The notes: generated by a model from the letters alone, not told the origin. A stretch of DNA of 64,000 bases from CAYRTV01 sp964505785 (GCA_964505785.1 CAZDJZ010000001.1:186001-250000); one strand, 5' to 3'. Numbered from the stretch's first letter, positions 16,487 through 25,813 are shown. Translations and numbers: made by a program.

Positions 16487-19000
16487 ATGCTAAAACAGAT
16501 CCGGGTCAAAAAAGCGGCCCAGCATAACCTCAAACATATTGATGTCGACTTGCCCCGCAACCGTTTGATTGTTGTCACCGGACCCAGTGGTTCCGGCAAG
16601 TCTTCCCTGGCGTTTGATACCCTTTTTGCAGAAGGCCAGCGCCGTTATATTGAATGTCTTTCCACCTATGCCCGCCAGTATATGGAACAAATGGAAAAAC
16701 CGGAGGTGGAGTCCATCGAGGGCATATCTCCTTCCATCTCCATCGACCAAAAGACAGTTTCCGTAAATCCCCGTTCTACCGTAGGGACGGTTACGGAAAC
16801 ATATGACTTTTTACGGCTGCTGTATGCACGGGCTGGAACCCCTTATTGTCCTGAGTGCGGCCGGCGGATCACGTCTCAATCACACGTCCAGGTCCTGTCA
16901 ACCCTGAAGGCCCGTTATTCCGGCCGCCGGGTTGCTGTCATGGCACCGGTAGTTAAAGGCCGCAAGGGGGAATATCAGCATCTTATTCAGCGAATGGTTC
17001 GAAAAGGATATATCCGGGGGCGAATTGACGGGCGAATGTTGGAATTGGAAGAGGATATCCGACTGCAGAGAAATAAAGTCCATACTATAGAAATCCTGGT
17101 GGATGAAGTGGATGTTGCTGAAAAAAACGCAGGCCGTTTGGAGGAAGCGGTGGAAACGGCCTTTGAGATGGGCGATAAGGATATCCTGATTATAGATGAG
17201 GACGGGGCGGAGACCTTTTTTTCCATGAAATGGCAGTGCTCCTATTGCGGCATCCATCTTCCTGATCTGGAACCCCGGGCTTTTTCTTTTAACAGCCCTT
17301 ACGGAGCCTGTGCGGAATGCGGAGGTATCGGATTCCGGACCAGGCGCGGGAGAAAAGGGAAGCTCGAGGTTACGGAAGAAGTTTGCCCGGTGTGTAAAGG
17401 GTCCCGTTTAAGGCCGGAAAGCCTGGCGGTTCGAATCGGAGATAAAAACATATATGAATTGACCCTGCTGCCGGTCGACCGGCTGATAGAAGAATTGCTG
17501 TCTTTTGAATTCGAGCCCGCCAAGGGAGTAATTGCCGGCCGGATCATGAAAGAAATTCTCGGGAGGCTCCATGTCATCAGCCAATTGGGAATGGCCTACC
17601 TGCATCTTGCCCGGACCACAGTTTCGCTTTCGGGAGGTGAAGCCCGGCGGGTCCGGCTGGCGGCTCAAGTCGGGATCCGGCTGAGAGGCGTTCTTTATGT
17701 GCTGGACGAGCCGACCATCGGCCTTCATCAGCGGGATAATTCCCGGTTGATTGCATTGTTGCGGGATCTGCGGGATGAAGGGAATTCCATCCTTGTGGTG
17801 GAACACGATGAACAGACCATCCGGGCTGCTGATCATATTCTTGATCTTGGTCCGGGAGCCGGTGAAAAAGGCGGCGGTAAAGTAGCTGAAGGGGATTTGA
17901 AGACAGTTATATCTTGTCCGCAATCCTTGACTTCCCAGTATTTAAAAGGAGAAAAATCCATTCCCGTACCTCAAAACCGCAGGAAACCGTCAGGATGGAT
18001 TGAAATTAAAAGCGCTTCTGAGCACAATTTAAAATCCATTGATGTGAAAATCCCTCTCTCCAGCCTGAGTGTGGTAACCGGGGTCTCAGGGTCAGGAAAG
18101 AGCACCCTGGTCTATGATATCTTATATAAGCAGTTATCCAATATTTTTTATAAGGCTCTTCATATTCCCGGCAGCCATGGGGGCATTAAAGGGGTTGATC
18201 AGATCGACAAGGTTGTTTCTGTGGATCAAAAGCCGATCGGCCGCACTCCGCGGTCGAATCCGGCTACCTATACCGGCTTATTCACTCTGCTGCGGCAGAT
18301 GTTTGCCCGCAGCCGGGAAGCCCGTATCCGCGGCTATTCCCCGGGGCGGTTCAGTTTTAATGTGAAGGGGGGGAGATGTGAGGAATGCGGGGGAGCCGGG
18401 TCGAAAAAAATAGAAATGCACTTTTTACCGGATGTTTTTGTTACCTGCGACCGCTGCGGCGGCAAGCGGTATAACCGGGAAACTCTTGAAGTCCATTATA
18501 AGGGCCGGAATATTGCCGATTATTTGGCGATGACCGTGAGTGAAGCCCTGGAGCATCTTCAGTCTCATCCCGGCCTGAGAGAAAAATTAGGGCTGCTGCA
18601 GAGAGTGGGTCTCGGATATTTGAGGCTGGGACAGCCGGCTCCGACTCTTTCAGGAGGGGAAGCGCAGCGTCTTAAATTGACGCGGGAATTGAGCCGGAAA
18701 GTGACGGGACGGACTTTGTATATTTTGGATGAACCCACTACCGGTCTCCATTTTGACGATGTGGCCAAGCTGATTCAAGTCCTCTTTGAATTGGTGGACC
18801 TGGGAAATACGGTTATCGTGATCGAACACCAGATGGACGTGATCAAATGTGCGGATTATGTGATTGATTTGGGCCCCGAGGGAGGAGAAGAGGGGGGGTA
18901 TGTGGTGGCAGCGGGAACACCGGAACACGTGGCCGGGATTGAGCGTTCCTATACAGGAACCTATTTGCGGCCCTTTTTAATAGATGACTCAGAACAATGA
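16487..19000 (+). CDS. uvrA: Excinuclease ABC subunit UvrA, compact form
   Basis: 837 residues; standard UvrA is about 940. Two ABC ATPase halves: Walker A GPSGSGKSS (about 32-40) and GVSGSGKST (532-540), signature motifs TVSLSGGEA and TLSGGEAQ, Walker B VLDEPTIGLH and ILDEPTTGLH. The UvrB-binding domain is present (MAPVVKGRKGEY ... GYIRGRIDG). Zinc modules: CSYCG...CAECGG and CEECGG...CDRCGG. The missing length falls between the CAECGGIGF and CPVCKGSRL cysteine pairs of the first half, where about 20 residues replace roughly 100-120 in E. coli. It keeps what is needed for damage recognition with UvrB. The ATG was chosen because MLKQIRVKKAAQHNLK is the usual UvrA beginning. Confidence 0.93.
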   Translation: MLKQIRVKKAAQHNLKHIDVDLPRNRLIVVTGPSGSGKSSLAFDTLFAEGQRRYIECLSTYARQYMEQMEKPEVESIEGISPSISIDQKTVSVNPRSTVGTVTETYDFLRLLYARAGTPYCPECGRRITSQSHVQVLSTLKARYSGRRVAVMAPVVKGRKGEYQHLIQRMVRKGYIRGRIDGRMLELEEDIRLQRNKVHTIEILVDEVDVAEKNAGRLEEAVETAFEMGDKDILIIDEDGAETFFSMKWQCSYCGIHLPDLEPRAFSFNSPYGACAECGGIGFRTRRGRKGKLEVTEEVCPVCKGSRLRPESLAVRIGDKNIYELTLLPVDRLIEELLSFEFEPAKGVIAGRIMKEILGRLHVISQLGMAYLHLARTTVSLSGGEARRVRLAAQVGIRLRGVLYVLDEPTIGLHQRDNSRLIALLRDLRDEGNSILVVEHDEQTIRAADHILDLGPGAGEKGGGKVAEGDLKTVISCPQSLTSQYLKGEKSIPVPQNRRKPSGWIEIKSASEHNLKSIDVKIPLSSLSVVTGVSGSGKSTLVYDILYKQLSNIFYKALHIPGSHGGIKGVDQIDKVVSVDQKPIGRTPRSNPATYTGLFTLLRQMFARSREARIRGYSPGRFSFNVKGGRCEECGGAGSKKIEMHFLPDVFVTCDRCGGKRYNRETLEVHYKGRNIADYLAMTVSEALEHLQSHPGLREKLGLLQRVGLGYLRLGQPAPTLSGGEAQRLKLTRELSRKVTGRTLYILDEPTTGLHFDDVAKLIQVLFELVDLGNTVIVIEHQMDVIKCADYVIDLGPEGGEEGGYVVAAGTPEHVAGIERSYTGTYLRPFLIDDSEQ

Positions 19001-19262
19001 AAAGGATCCAAGAAATCAACCTGAGGTTTTCAGAGCAAGCCATAAGCGCCAAGAACTGTTTTTTAGTAAAGAGTAAAGAGTCAGGAGTAAAGAGTCTTTT
19101 ATTTAAAATCAAATTGTTAAAGCGCTGGGAAAAGGCTCGGCGTCTCACACGAACGATTCACGATCCTTCTGAGAAACGAAGCAGCATGAGATCCTTACGT
19201 CGCTTCGCTTCTCAGGATGACATAGGGGAGAAATAATAATTCAGGTAATAAAAGGAGACAAA
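19001..19262. repeat. Spacer after uvrA with two short dispersed repeats
   Basis: 262 bases. About 19066-19100 is AGTAAAGAGT repeated three times with small changes; about 19149-19228 is an ATTCACGAT word followed by a minus-strand copy of the dispersed repeat (GAGATCCTTACGTCGCTTCG then CTTCTCAGGATGACAT). The downstream gene has its ribosome site AAAGGAG at about 19251-19257. A 79-codon frame here is repeat sequence, not a gene. Confidence 0.6.
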
Positions 19263-22200
19263 ATGATCAAGAATAAGGCTTTGGGAATGTTTTTTATGCT
19301 GGGGATGATTTTATTTCTGCTTCATCCAACCGGGCTTTCCGGGCAGGCATTAACAGATGACGACCTGAACCAATTTTCCTGGAGACATATCGGGCCGTTT
19401 ACCTTTTCCGGACGCATAACCGACTTCGCCGTCCCCCCCGGCCAGAACACGGTTTATTACGCAGCTGCGGCCTCAGGCGGGATCTGGAAAACCGAGGATC
19501 ACGGCATCAGCTTTGAACCCATTTTTGATGAATATGGAAATATGAGTATTGGAAATATCGAAGCGGCCCCTTCCAATCCTGATATTATATATATGGGCAC
19601 CGGAGAGCCCCTGCATGCACGTTCCAGCGCCCATGGCAACGGAATGTGGAAATCCACTGACGCCGGAAAGACCTGGACGCATATCGGCCTGGAAAACACC
19701 TATTTTATCCCGAAAATAGCCATAGATTTCCAAAATCCCGATGTGGTGTATGTGGCCGCGGAGGGAAAACTTTATTCAAATGAAGAGGATTGTCAGCGGG
19801 GTTTATATAAAACCGAGGACGGGGGCGAAACCTGGCGGCATGTGCTGGACCTGAAGGACAGGGGTGTCGGTGAATTTGTAATGGACCCGGATAATTCCAA
19901 TATTGTCATTGCCGGAGGCTATAAAACCTATCGCAGGCCATGGACGTTTATCGACCGCCAACCCGGAAATCATTTTTATAAGACCACGGACGGCGGGGAT
20001 ACCTGGAAAAAGATGACCGAAGGCCTGCCGGTGGACATTAAAACCGGCTGGAACGGCATTGCAATTTATCCCAAAGACCCCAATATTGTCTATATCCGGA
20101 TGGACGAAGAGGTCAACTTGGGACTGGATGACAGGAAAGGCCGGCAATTATACCGTGAAGGCCGCCTGTTCCGGGATGGCCTTTATTTCAGCGATTTTAA
20201 ATCATATGCTGTTCCGAATTCCTTGGTAAAAATGGTCGCATTTGATCCTCTGAAAGCTGAAAATGAGGAAGAGCTGGTTGAAAAAATCAACCAGCTCATA
20301 GAGAGGGACGATTTTAGTGAAAAAACCGGAGTGGACCTCAATGCTTTTTTAGACCGGGCCAAAAAGATTTACCAAGATGACCAGGATATGATGAAAAGTC
20401 TTAAAGAAGTCGAAAAAATTCTAGCGGAAGAAGATGCCCGGTTAGAAGAAGCTTCCCAAGAAGCGGAAAAGGAAGAAAAGCAGAAAAAAAATGAAGGCCG
20501 CACTCAGGTGCTTAACCGGTTTGTGCTTCAAGCGCTTTACGGAGAAGTGATTCAGCCGATGGATCCTGTCACTAAATCAGGAGTTGTCTACAGGTCTGAG
20601 GACCAGGGAGAAACCTGGTCCAGGATGACGGAATACAAGCTGCGGGGAGGCAGTCAGGAAATAAACGCCATTGAAGCGGGTTATGCCGGCCGGATAGAAG
20701 TTGATCCTAATGATCCAGAGATTTTGTATGCCGTAGAGGTTATTTCTAAAAGATCCGAGGACGGCGGAAAAACATTCAAAAACCTTCCCTGGTCAGGATG
20801 GCATAAAACCCACGTGGACATGCGGAATATTTGGATTGACCCTTTGGACTCAGATCATATTCTGTCTGCCAATGACGGCGGAGCCAGTGAAACCTGGGAC
20901 GGCGGCAAACACTGGTCTCAAAAAGAGACAATTGCAGCCCAGCAGTTTTACGATGTCACAGCGGATAATCAGCTGCCCTATAACGTTATGGGCGGGACCC
21001 AGGATAACGGGTGCTGGCTCGGCCCATCACGGAACCGGAACCTGTACGGGGTTTTCCCGGCTGACTGGATTTATCTGCCTTCCGGAGATGGATTTTATGT
21101 AGAGCGGGACTGGTGGAATCCGGAATATGTGTATTTTGAAAGCCAATTCGGGAATTCTTCCCGCATGAATTTGGAAACCGGCGAGAGAATCCGGTTATCT
21201 TATCGCAATTCTCAGGAGGAAAGAGAGGCGGGAAAAGCACCCCAGAGGTATCAGTGGGATGCGCCGATTGTGTTGTCTCCCCATAATCCGGGGATTGTGT
21301 ATGTTTGTTCCCAGCATGTGCACCGTTCTCTAAGCCGGGGAGAGCCCGGGACTTGGCAAACCATTAGTCCGGATTTATCCAAGGCCGACCCCGAACGTAT
21401 CGCACAATCCAAGCTGACAAACCTGCAGTATGCGGCCATTTATACTTTTGCGGAATCTCCCATGGAACCCGGAATTTACTGGGCCGGAACCGATGACGGC
21501 AACCTTCAGGTCAGCAGGGACAGCGGGAATTCCTGGATGAATTTAACCGCCCGTTTTTATGATGATAAGGGCCGCCCCAAGGGAAAAGTCCAAGGCGCCC
21601 GGATCCTCTATGACCATTGGGTGACCAAGGTGGAGCCTTCGGCCCATAAAAAAGAACGATGCTATGTCACTTATTCCGGATACCGGACCCATGACGAGGA
21701 TAACTCTTATATTTTTGTGACCGAAGACCTGGGACGGACCTGGACGGATTTGAGCCGGGGGATGATGAATCCGGTCCGGGACCTGGAAGAGGACCCGGAC
21801 AATGAGAATGTGCTTTACCTGGCAACTGATTACGGATTATATGTCAGTGTGGACCGGGGGCAAAACTGGCAGAAAATGTATCCTAAAGGCCCGGATGTGA
21901 TTGTAATGAGCATAGACATCCAAAAACGTGAACGTGACATGGCTGTGGGCACGTACGGCCGTGGTATCTATATCATGGATATCTATCCTTTCAAGGAGAT
22001 GACTGAAGAAGTATTGGATAAACCGAGCCATTTGTTCGAAATTCAGGATATTGTCAAATGGAATATGAAAGAAATGCGGGGCCAGCAGTATGGCGAATTC
22101 GCGCGTGTGACCAATCCCCCTGCCGGAGGGGACATTTATTATTACCTGAAAGAGGATTTTGACTCTGTTAAACTGCTGATTAAAGATGCGGCCGGGAAGC

Positions 22201-22397
22201 TGGTTCAGGAAATCGCACTGAAATCCAAGCCGGGTCTTCATAAAGCCTTCTGGAATCTTCGCGAAAAAGGGAAAGAAGGAAGCCCCCGGCGCCAGGCTTC
22301 ACTGGTGGAACCGGGTGACTACCAAATAATTCTAAACGTTAATGAAGAAGAAGTGATGCAGCAGACCCTAACGGTAAGACCGGACCCCTTGATTTAA
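19263..22397 (+). CDS. Secreted BNR/VPS10-type beta-propeller protein
   Basis: 1044 residues. Signal peptide at about 1-28 (LGMFFMLGMILFLLHPTGLSG). The body is a long array of Asp-box/BNR blades, for example STDAGKTWTHIG, TEDGGETWRHV, TTDGGDTWKKM, RSEDQGETWSRM, SVDRGQNWQKM, as in sortilin/VPS10 and xyloglucanase-type propellers (two propellers expected). A charged helical stretch at about residues 330-414 interrupts the propeller array. A beta-sandwich-like tail (about 930-1044; DIYYYLKEDFDSVKLLIKDA) closes it. Proteins of this type are numerous in Acidobacteria, Bacteroidetes and Aminicenantes; the substrate is unknown. No catalytic residues can be assigned. Periplasmic or extracellular. Confidence 0.85.
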   Translation: MIKNKALGMFFMLGMILFLLHPTGLSGQALTDDDLNQFSWRHIGPFTFSGRITDFAVPPGQNTVYYAAAASGGIWKTEDHGISFEPIFDEYGNMSIGNIEAAPSNPDIIYMGTGEPLHARSSAHGNGMWKSTDAGKTWTHIGLENTYFIPKIAIDFQNPDVVYVAAEGKLYSNEEDCQRGLYKTEDGGETWRHVLDLKDRGVGEFVMDPDNSNIVIAGGYKTYRRPWTFIDRQPGNHFYKTTDGGDTWKKMTEGLPVDIKTGWNGIAIYPKDPNIVYIRMDEEVNLGLDDRKGRQLYREGRLFRDGLYFSDFKSYAVPNSLVKMVAFDPLKAENEEELVEKINQLIERDDFSEKTGVDLNAFLDRAKKIYQDDQDMMKSLKEVEKILAEEDARLEEASQEAEKEEKQKKNEGRTQVLNRFVLQALYGEVIQPMDPVTKSGVVYRSEDQGETWSRMTEYKLRGGSQEINAIEAGYAGRIEVDPNDPEILYAVEVISKRSEDGGKTFKNLPWSGWHKTHVDMRNIWIDPLDSDHILSANDGGASETWDGGKHWSQKETIAAQQFYDVTADNQLPYNVMGGTQDNGCWLGPSRNRNLYGVFPADWIYLPSGDGFYVERDWWNPEYVYFESQFGNSSRMNLETGERIRLSYRNSQEEREAGKAPQRYQWDAPIVLSPHNPGIVYVCSQHVHRSLSRGEPGTWQTISPDLSKADPERIAQSKLTNLQYAAIYTFAESPMEPGIYWAGTDDGNLQVSRDSGNSWMNLTARFYDDKGRPKGKVQGARILYDHWVTKVEPSAHKKERCYVTYSGYRTHDEDNSYIFVTEDLGRTWTDLSRGMMNPVRDLEEDPDNENVLYLATDYGLYVSVDRGQNWQKMYPKGPDVIVMSIDIQKRERDMAVGTYGRGIYIMDIYPFKEMTEEVLDKPSHLFEIQDIVKWNMKEMRGQQYGEFARVTNPPAGGDIYYYLKEDFDSVKLLIKDAAGKLVQEIALKSKPGLHKAFWNLREKGKEGSPRRQASLVEPGDYQIILNVNEEEVMQQTLTVRPDPLI

Positions 22398-22692
22398 ACA
22401 ATGCGGGGAACCGGCTGTCCCCGTTAGATGACAGACTGCCCGCGGCTTGCTGCGCTCGCGTTCATTGCGTTCTCAGCATTCTTTTAGCCTATCTAGGTCC
22501 ATCCAGGGCTGTCAAAGTCTATTCAGTCTGTCCAGTCTGCTCACTGTGCGGGGGGTACCGGAGTTACTTGGGTTCGATAACCCGTGTCATTCCTAGGAGC
22601 GGATGTCCTCGCTGGAGACAGATGCGTGGCGGCGGGATATGGCCATTATCCTCTTTATGGTGTTTCAGGCCAAATATGTTATAATTCTCCCC
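22398..22692. repeat. Spacer upstream of ftsK with TCTATTCAGTC-type short repeats
   Basis: 295 bases. About 22480-22545 is a degenerate run of about ten-base words (CTATCTAGGTC, CCATCCAGGGC, CTATTCAGTC, TGTCCAGTC). A similar run follows the GT39 gene at about 32545-32590. A perfect five-base hairpin GGGTT-CGAT-AACCC is at 22570-22583. An in-frame extension of ftsK upstream to 22603 is not supported as coding. Confidence 0.5.
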
Positions 22693-24960
22693 ATGGCCAC
22701 TGGAAGAAAATCAAATGCTGAATCGAAAAAAAAGAACCCCAAAAAAAGGGATATCCGCAGAGAAATCGCGGGTGTTATCCTGATTTTTCTGGCTCTTTTT
22801 TTACTTGTCAGTTTGATCAGTTACAATTCCGAAGATCCGTCTTGGGCATCATCTTCCGGAGAAAAAATCAACAATTTCGGAGGCCGTGTCGGAGCATCGC
22901 TCGCTGAAGCTTTTTTGCAGCTTTTGGGGATAGCGGCCCTTTTTTTTCCGGCTGCTTTTTTTTACTTGGGTATCCGCTCTATTCTTCCTGGAGATAAGGA
23001 ACCGCTCTGGATAAAAATATTAGAATTTATTCTTTTCACTTTTATCATAGCATCCGTTTTATCACTCTTCTGGGATACAATTAATTGGTCCGGCGCTAAG
23101 CTCGCTGCGGGCGGTTTTGCCGGAGGGCTCCTCTCAGGTTTTTTGACTCGATATTTCAACCATTTGGGGTCCTTTTTAATACTTATGGTCTTGCTTCTAG
23201 TCGTCTTTATTTTTTCCACCCATATTTCCTTACGGGAAATTTTTGATTTAATCTCCAGGTTTTTTCAATTTGTGTTTAAAGAAGTTCGAATCCGGATCGT
23301 TCATTATCAAAAAGAAAAAAAACGGGCGAAAATGCGAAAAAAAGTGACAAAAAAATATTCTCCGCCTGTGAAAAGCAAGTCTGCGGCGGAGAGCAAAAAA
23401 ACGGCACCGGCTGAATTTCCGTCCAGAGAAAAGAATAAAGATAAAAATGGGGAGAAGGAAGAAGAATTCCTTTTTCCGGAAATGGCGAAAAAGGGCGATT
23501 ATCAATTCCCGCCCCTTAATCTGCTTGATCCCGGCCGGGAGGTTGAAAAAATCGACAAAAACGAACTGTATCAAAAAAAGCAGATCATCGAAGATAAATT
23601 GATGCAGTTTAAAGTAGGCGGAGAAGTCCGGGAATATAATCCCGGTCCGATTGTGACCACATATGAATTTTATCCCAACCCGGGCATCAAAGTCAGCCAG
23701 GTGTCCAGCCGGATCGAAGACCTTTCGCTGGCTTTAGGGGCAGAATCCCTCCGCATACAAAGAATACCCGGTAAATCCTCTCTAGGAATCGAAATCCCCA
23801 ACAATAAAAGAGAAATCATAAAACTCCGTGATGTGATCGAAACGGAATCTTTTATGAGGTCACCCTCTAGACTGACAATTGCCTTGGGCAAAACAATCCA
23901 TGGGGAGCCTTATGTGACCGACCTTTCAGTCATGCCGCACCTTCTGATCGCGGGAGCCACCGGTACCGGAAAAAGTGTGGCTTTGAATTCAATTATCGCC
24001 AGTATTCTCTACAAAGCTTCTCCTGATGAAGTGAAGCTCGTTCTCATAGACCCCAAAAGGCTGGAATTCGCGCAATACGAAGGCATGCCGCACCTTTTAT
24101 GCCCGGTGGTCAAAGATTCCAAAAAAGCCGAGCCCATTCTCGTAGACGCCATTGCAAAAATGGATGACCGTTATCATGCGCTGGGGGCGGCAAAAGTCCG
24201 GAATATTGATCAGTACAATCAATTGATCAAAAAAAAGCTGCAGGAAAGTAAAGGCGCTTCGGATGAAGAAGAGATTCCCAAACTTATGCCGCATATCGTC
24301 ATCGTCATCGATGAATTAGCCGAACTCATGATGGTCGGAGCTCAGGAAATAGAACGGGCCATCGCCCGTCTGGCACAACTGGCCAGGGCGGCCGGAATTC
24401 ACCTGGTCATGGCAACTCAGCGGCCGTCCACGGATGTTATTACAGGAACAATCAAGAACAATTTCGCATGCCGGATCGCTTTCCGGGTCCCGTCAAAAAT
24501 CGATTCCCGGATCATTATTGATGCGTCAGGTGCTGAAAAATTGCTGGGCCGTGGCGATATGCTGTTTATGCCGCCTAATTATCCCCGGATCATCCGGCTT
24601 CACAGCTCTTTCATTTCCCTTCCCGAAGTGACCCGGCTGCTCAAATTTGTTAAGGAACAGGGAAACCCGGATTATGATGAAAAAATCATAAAAGCCTTGA
24701 AAAAGCCGGCTGGGCAAGCTCAGGAAAAATTCGATGAAAAGGATGAACTTTTCGAAAAAGCGGTTGAGCTTATTCTTTTGACCGGGCAGGCATCCGCTTC
24801 TTATCTGCAGCGGAAAATGAAGGTGGGTTATGCCCGGGCAGCCCGTATTATTGATCAGATGGAGCAGGAAGGCATTTTAGGCCCTTCTGAAGGCAGTAAA
24901 CCCCGCGAAATCCTTGTGGATCCGGAACAATATAAAAAAGACATGGACGAGACAGGTTGA
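22693..24960 (+). CDS. ftsK: DNA translocase FtsK
   Basis: 755 residues from ATG 22693 (MATGRKSN), which begins right before the charged tail that precedes the first membrane helix; the longer frame from 22603 adds 30 residues that look non-coding. Four N-terminal membrane helices (about 25-180), a short Lys/Glu linker (about 200-270), the alpha/beta RecA motor with Walker A GATGTGKS (421-428) and VIVIDELAELMM, and a C-terminal gamma winged-helix domain (about 685-755) with ASASYLQRKMKVGYARAARII that reads KOPS-like sites. Anchored at the septum, it pumps DNA and activates XerCD recombination. Linker is short, as in SpoIIIE-type proteins. Confidence 0.96.
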   Translation: MATGRKSNAESKKKNPKKRDIRREIAGVILIFLALFLLVSLISYNSEDPSWASSSGEKINNFGGRVGASLAEAFLQLLGIAALFFPAAFFYLGIRSILPGDKEPLWIKILEFILFTFIIASVLSLFWDTINWSGAKLAAGGFAGGLLSGFLTRYFNHLGSFLILMVLLLVVFIFSTHISLREIFDLISRFFQFVFKEVRIRIVHYQKEKKRAKMRKKVTKKYSPPVKSKSAAESKKTAPAEFPSREKNKDKNGEKEEEFLFPEMAKKGDYQFPPLNLLDPGREVEKIDKNELYQKKQIIEDKLMQFKVGGEVREYNPGPIVTTYEFYPNPGIKVSQVSSRIEDLSLALGAESLRIQRIPGKSSLGIEIPNNKREIIKLRDVIETESFMRSPSRLTIALGKTIHGEPYVTDLSVMPHLLIAGATGTGKSVALNSIIASILYKASPDEVKLVLIDPKRLEFAQYEGMPHLLCPVVKDSKKAEPILVDAIAKMDDRYHALGAAKVRNIDQYNQLIKKKLQESKGASDEEEIPKLMPHIVIVIDELAELMMVGAQEIERAIARLAQLARAAGIHLVMATQRPSTDVITGTIKNNFACRIAFRVPSKIDSRIIIDASGAEKLLGRGDMLFMPPNYPRIIRLHSSFISLPEVTRLLKFVKEQGNPDYDEKIIKALKKPAGQAQEKFDEKDELFEKAVELILLTGQASASYLQRKMKVGYARAARIIDQMEQEGILGPSEGSKPREILVDPEQYKKDMDETG

Positions 24961-24962
24961 GC

Positions 24963-25136
24963 TCAGCCGTTCTTAATCCTGCCTGCATGGAATTTGAGGC
25001 GGTCCTTTTTCTTCATAGTTTCCACTAATTCATAACCTTGTTTTTTCATGTTGGACTCAATCAGATTGAAAAATGATTCTTCATTCTTAATATAAACCCT
25101 TATTCTGTTTCCCTTTAGATTTTTTTGTTCCAGCAT
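24963..25136 (-). pseudogene. Possible small gene or frameshifted remnant antisense to the ftsK-sigma spacer
   Basis: A 57-codon minus-strand frame (begins MLEQKNLKGNRI, ends KFHAGRIKNG) reads like real protein: charged, with alternating hydrophobics, and it continues upstream without a stop to about 25190, but no start codon is found there. A second short frame starts at ATG 25218 (MTSLMICSIRQKEFF) and would join it by a one-base shift at the A6 run 25174-25179 (T6 on the coding strand), giving about 85 residues. So it may be a gene broken by one indel, a sequencing error, or programmed slippage. I do not recognise the family. Confidence 0.35.
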
Positions 25137-25211
25137 ATCATAGGTTTTTGTCGTTTCGAACTGCCGCTTATTGAAAAAACTCTTTCTGCCGGATCGAACA
25201 AATCATTAAGC

Positions 25212-25240
25212 TTGTCATTCGTTAAATCCGGTTTTATAAT
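25212..25240 (+). promoter_or_regulatory. Sigma-70-type promoter for the ECF sigma gene
   Basis: TTGTCA at 25212-25217 (five of six bases of the -35 consensus), 17 bases, then TATAAT at 25235-25240 (perfect -10). Transcription would start near 25247, at the coding start of the sigma gene, so the mRNA may be almost leaderless. The -35 box overlaps the putative ATG at 25218 of the small antisense frame. Confidence 0.6.
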
Positions 25241-25248
25241 TGGACAAA

Positions 25249-25749
25249 GTGACAAAAAAAAATAAGCCTGACGATTTGCAGGGAATTATTGAAAAATACC
25301 GCCCTGTTGTCAGTTTCAGGGTAAAAAAATCAATCGGTTCTCTGACACCGGACTGGGAAGATATTGTCAATGAAATTATGGTGAATACCATCGAAAAAGT
25401 TCAATCGGGGGACTTCCGGGGTGATTCCTCTATTGGCACGTTTATTTACATCATCACCAGCCGTCGCATTATTGATTTTATCAGAGAAAAAAGCAAAGAG
25501 CTTAGATATGCACCCGAGCCGGCTAAATTTCCTCCTCCCGATCAGCAAATTGAAGATAAGGAAAGAGCCAGGCTGCTGGCTGAAAAACTGGAGAAATTAA
25601 AACCTAAATACAAGGAGGTTCTCTATCTTTATTTTTATAAAGACTTATCCCGGACTGAAGTAGCCGAAAGGCTGGGCATTTCTCCCCGCCGTGTGAGTGA
25701 ACGGGTCAATTACGCCCAAAAATTATTGCGGAAATTAATAGAAAAATGA
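25249..25749 (+). CDS. ECF-type RNA polymerase sigma factor
   Basis: 166 residues from GTG 25249; an in-frame TTG at 25240 would give 169 residues but lies inside the perfect -10 box. Region 2 at about 12-78 (IEKYRPVVSFRV ... DWEDIVNEIMVNTIEKV ... IGTFIYIITSRRIIDFIRE), region 4 at about 110-160 (LKPKYKEVLYLYFYKDLSRTEVAERLGISPRRVSERV). No region 3, as in ECF sigma factors. Directs RNA polymerase to a stress or envelope regulon. A zinc-finger anti-sigma factor follows 64 bases later, so the pair should work as a membrane-controlled switch. Confidence 0.92.
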   Translation: MTKKNKPDDLQGIIEKYRPVVSFRVKKSIGSLTPDWEDIVNEIMVNTIEKVQSGDFRGDSSIGTFIYIITSRRIIDFIREKSKELRYAPEPAKFPPPDQQIEDKERARLLAEKLEKLKPKYKEVLYLYFYKDLSRTEVAERLGISPRRVSERVNYAQKLLRKLIEK

Positions 25750-25813
25750 TTTTCCATAATTCCGGTTTTTATCCGACTAATATTTATGAAGCTGGAATTA
25801 AGGGGCAAATGAA

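Noticed and set aside
22570..22583. T-arm-like GGGTTCGATAACCC
   Set aside because: No D-arm, anticodon arm or acceptor stem surrounds it, so it is a plain hairpin and not a tRNA.
22603..22692. Extension of ftsK by 30 residues
   Set aside because: The extra residues look like translated spacer and the ATG at 22693 fits the normal FtsK start better.
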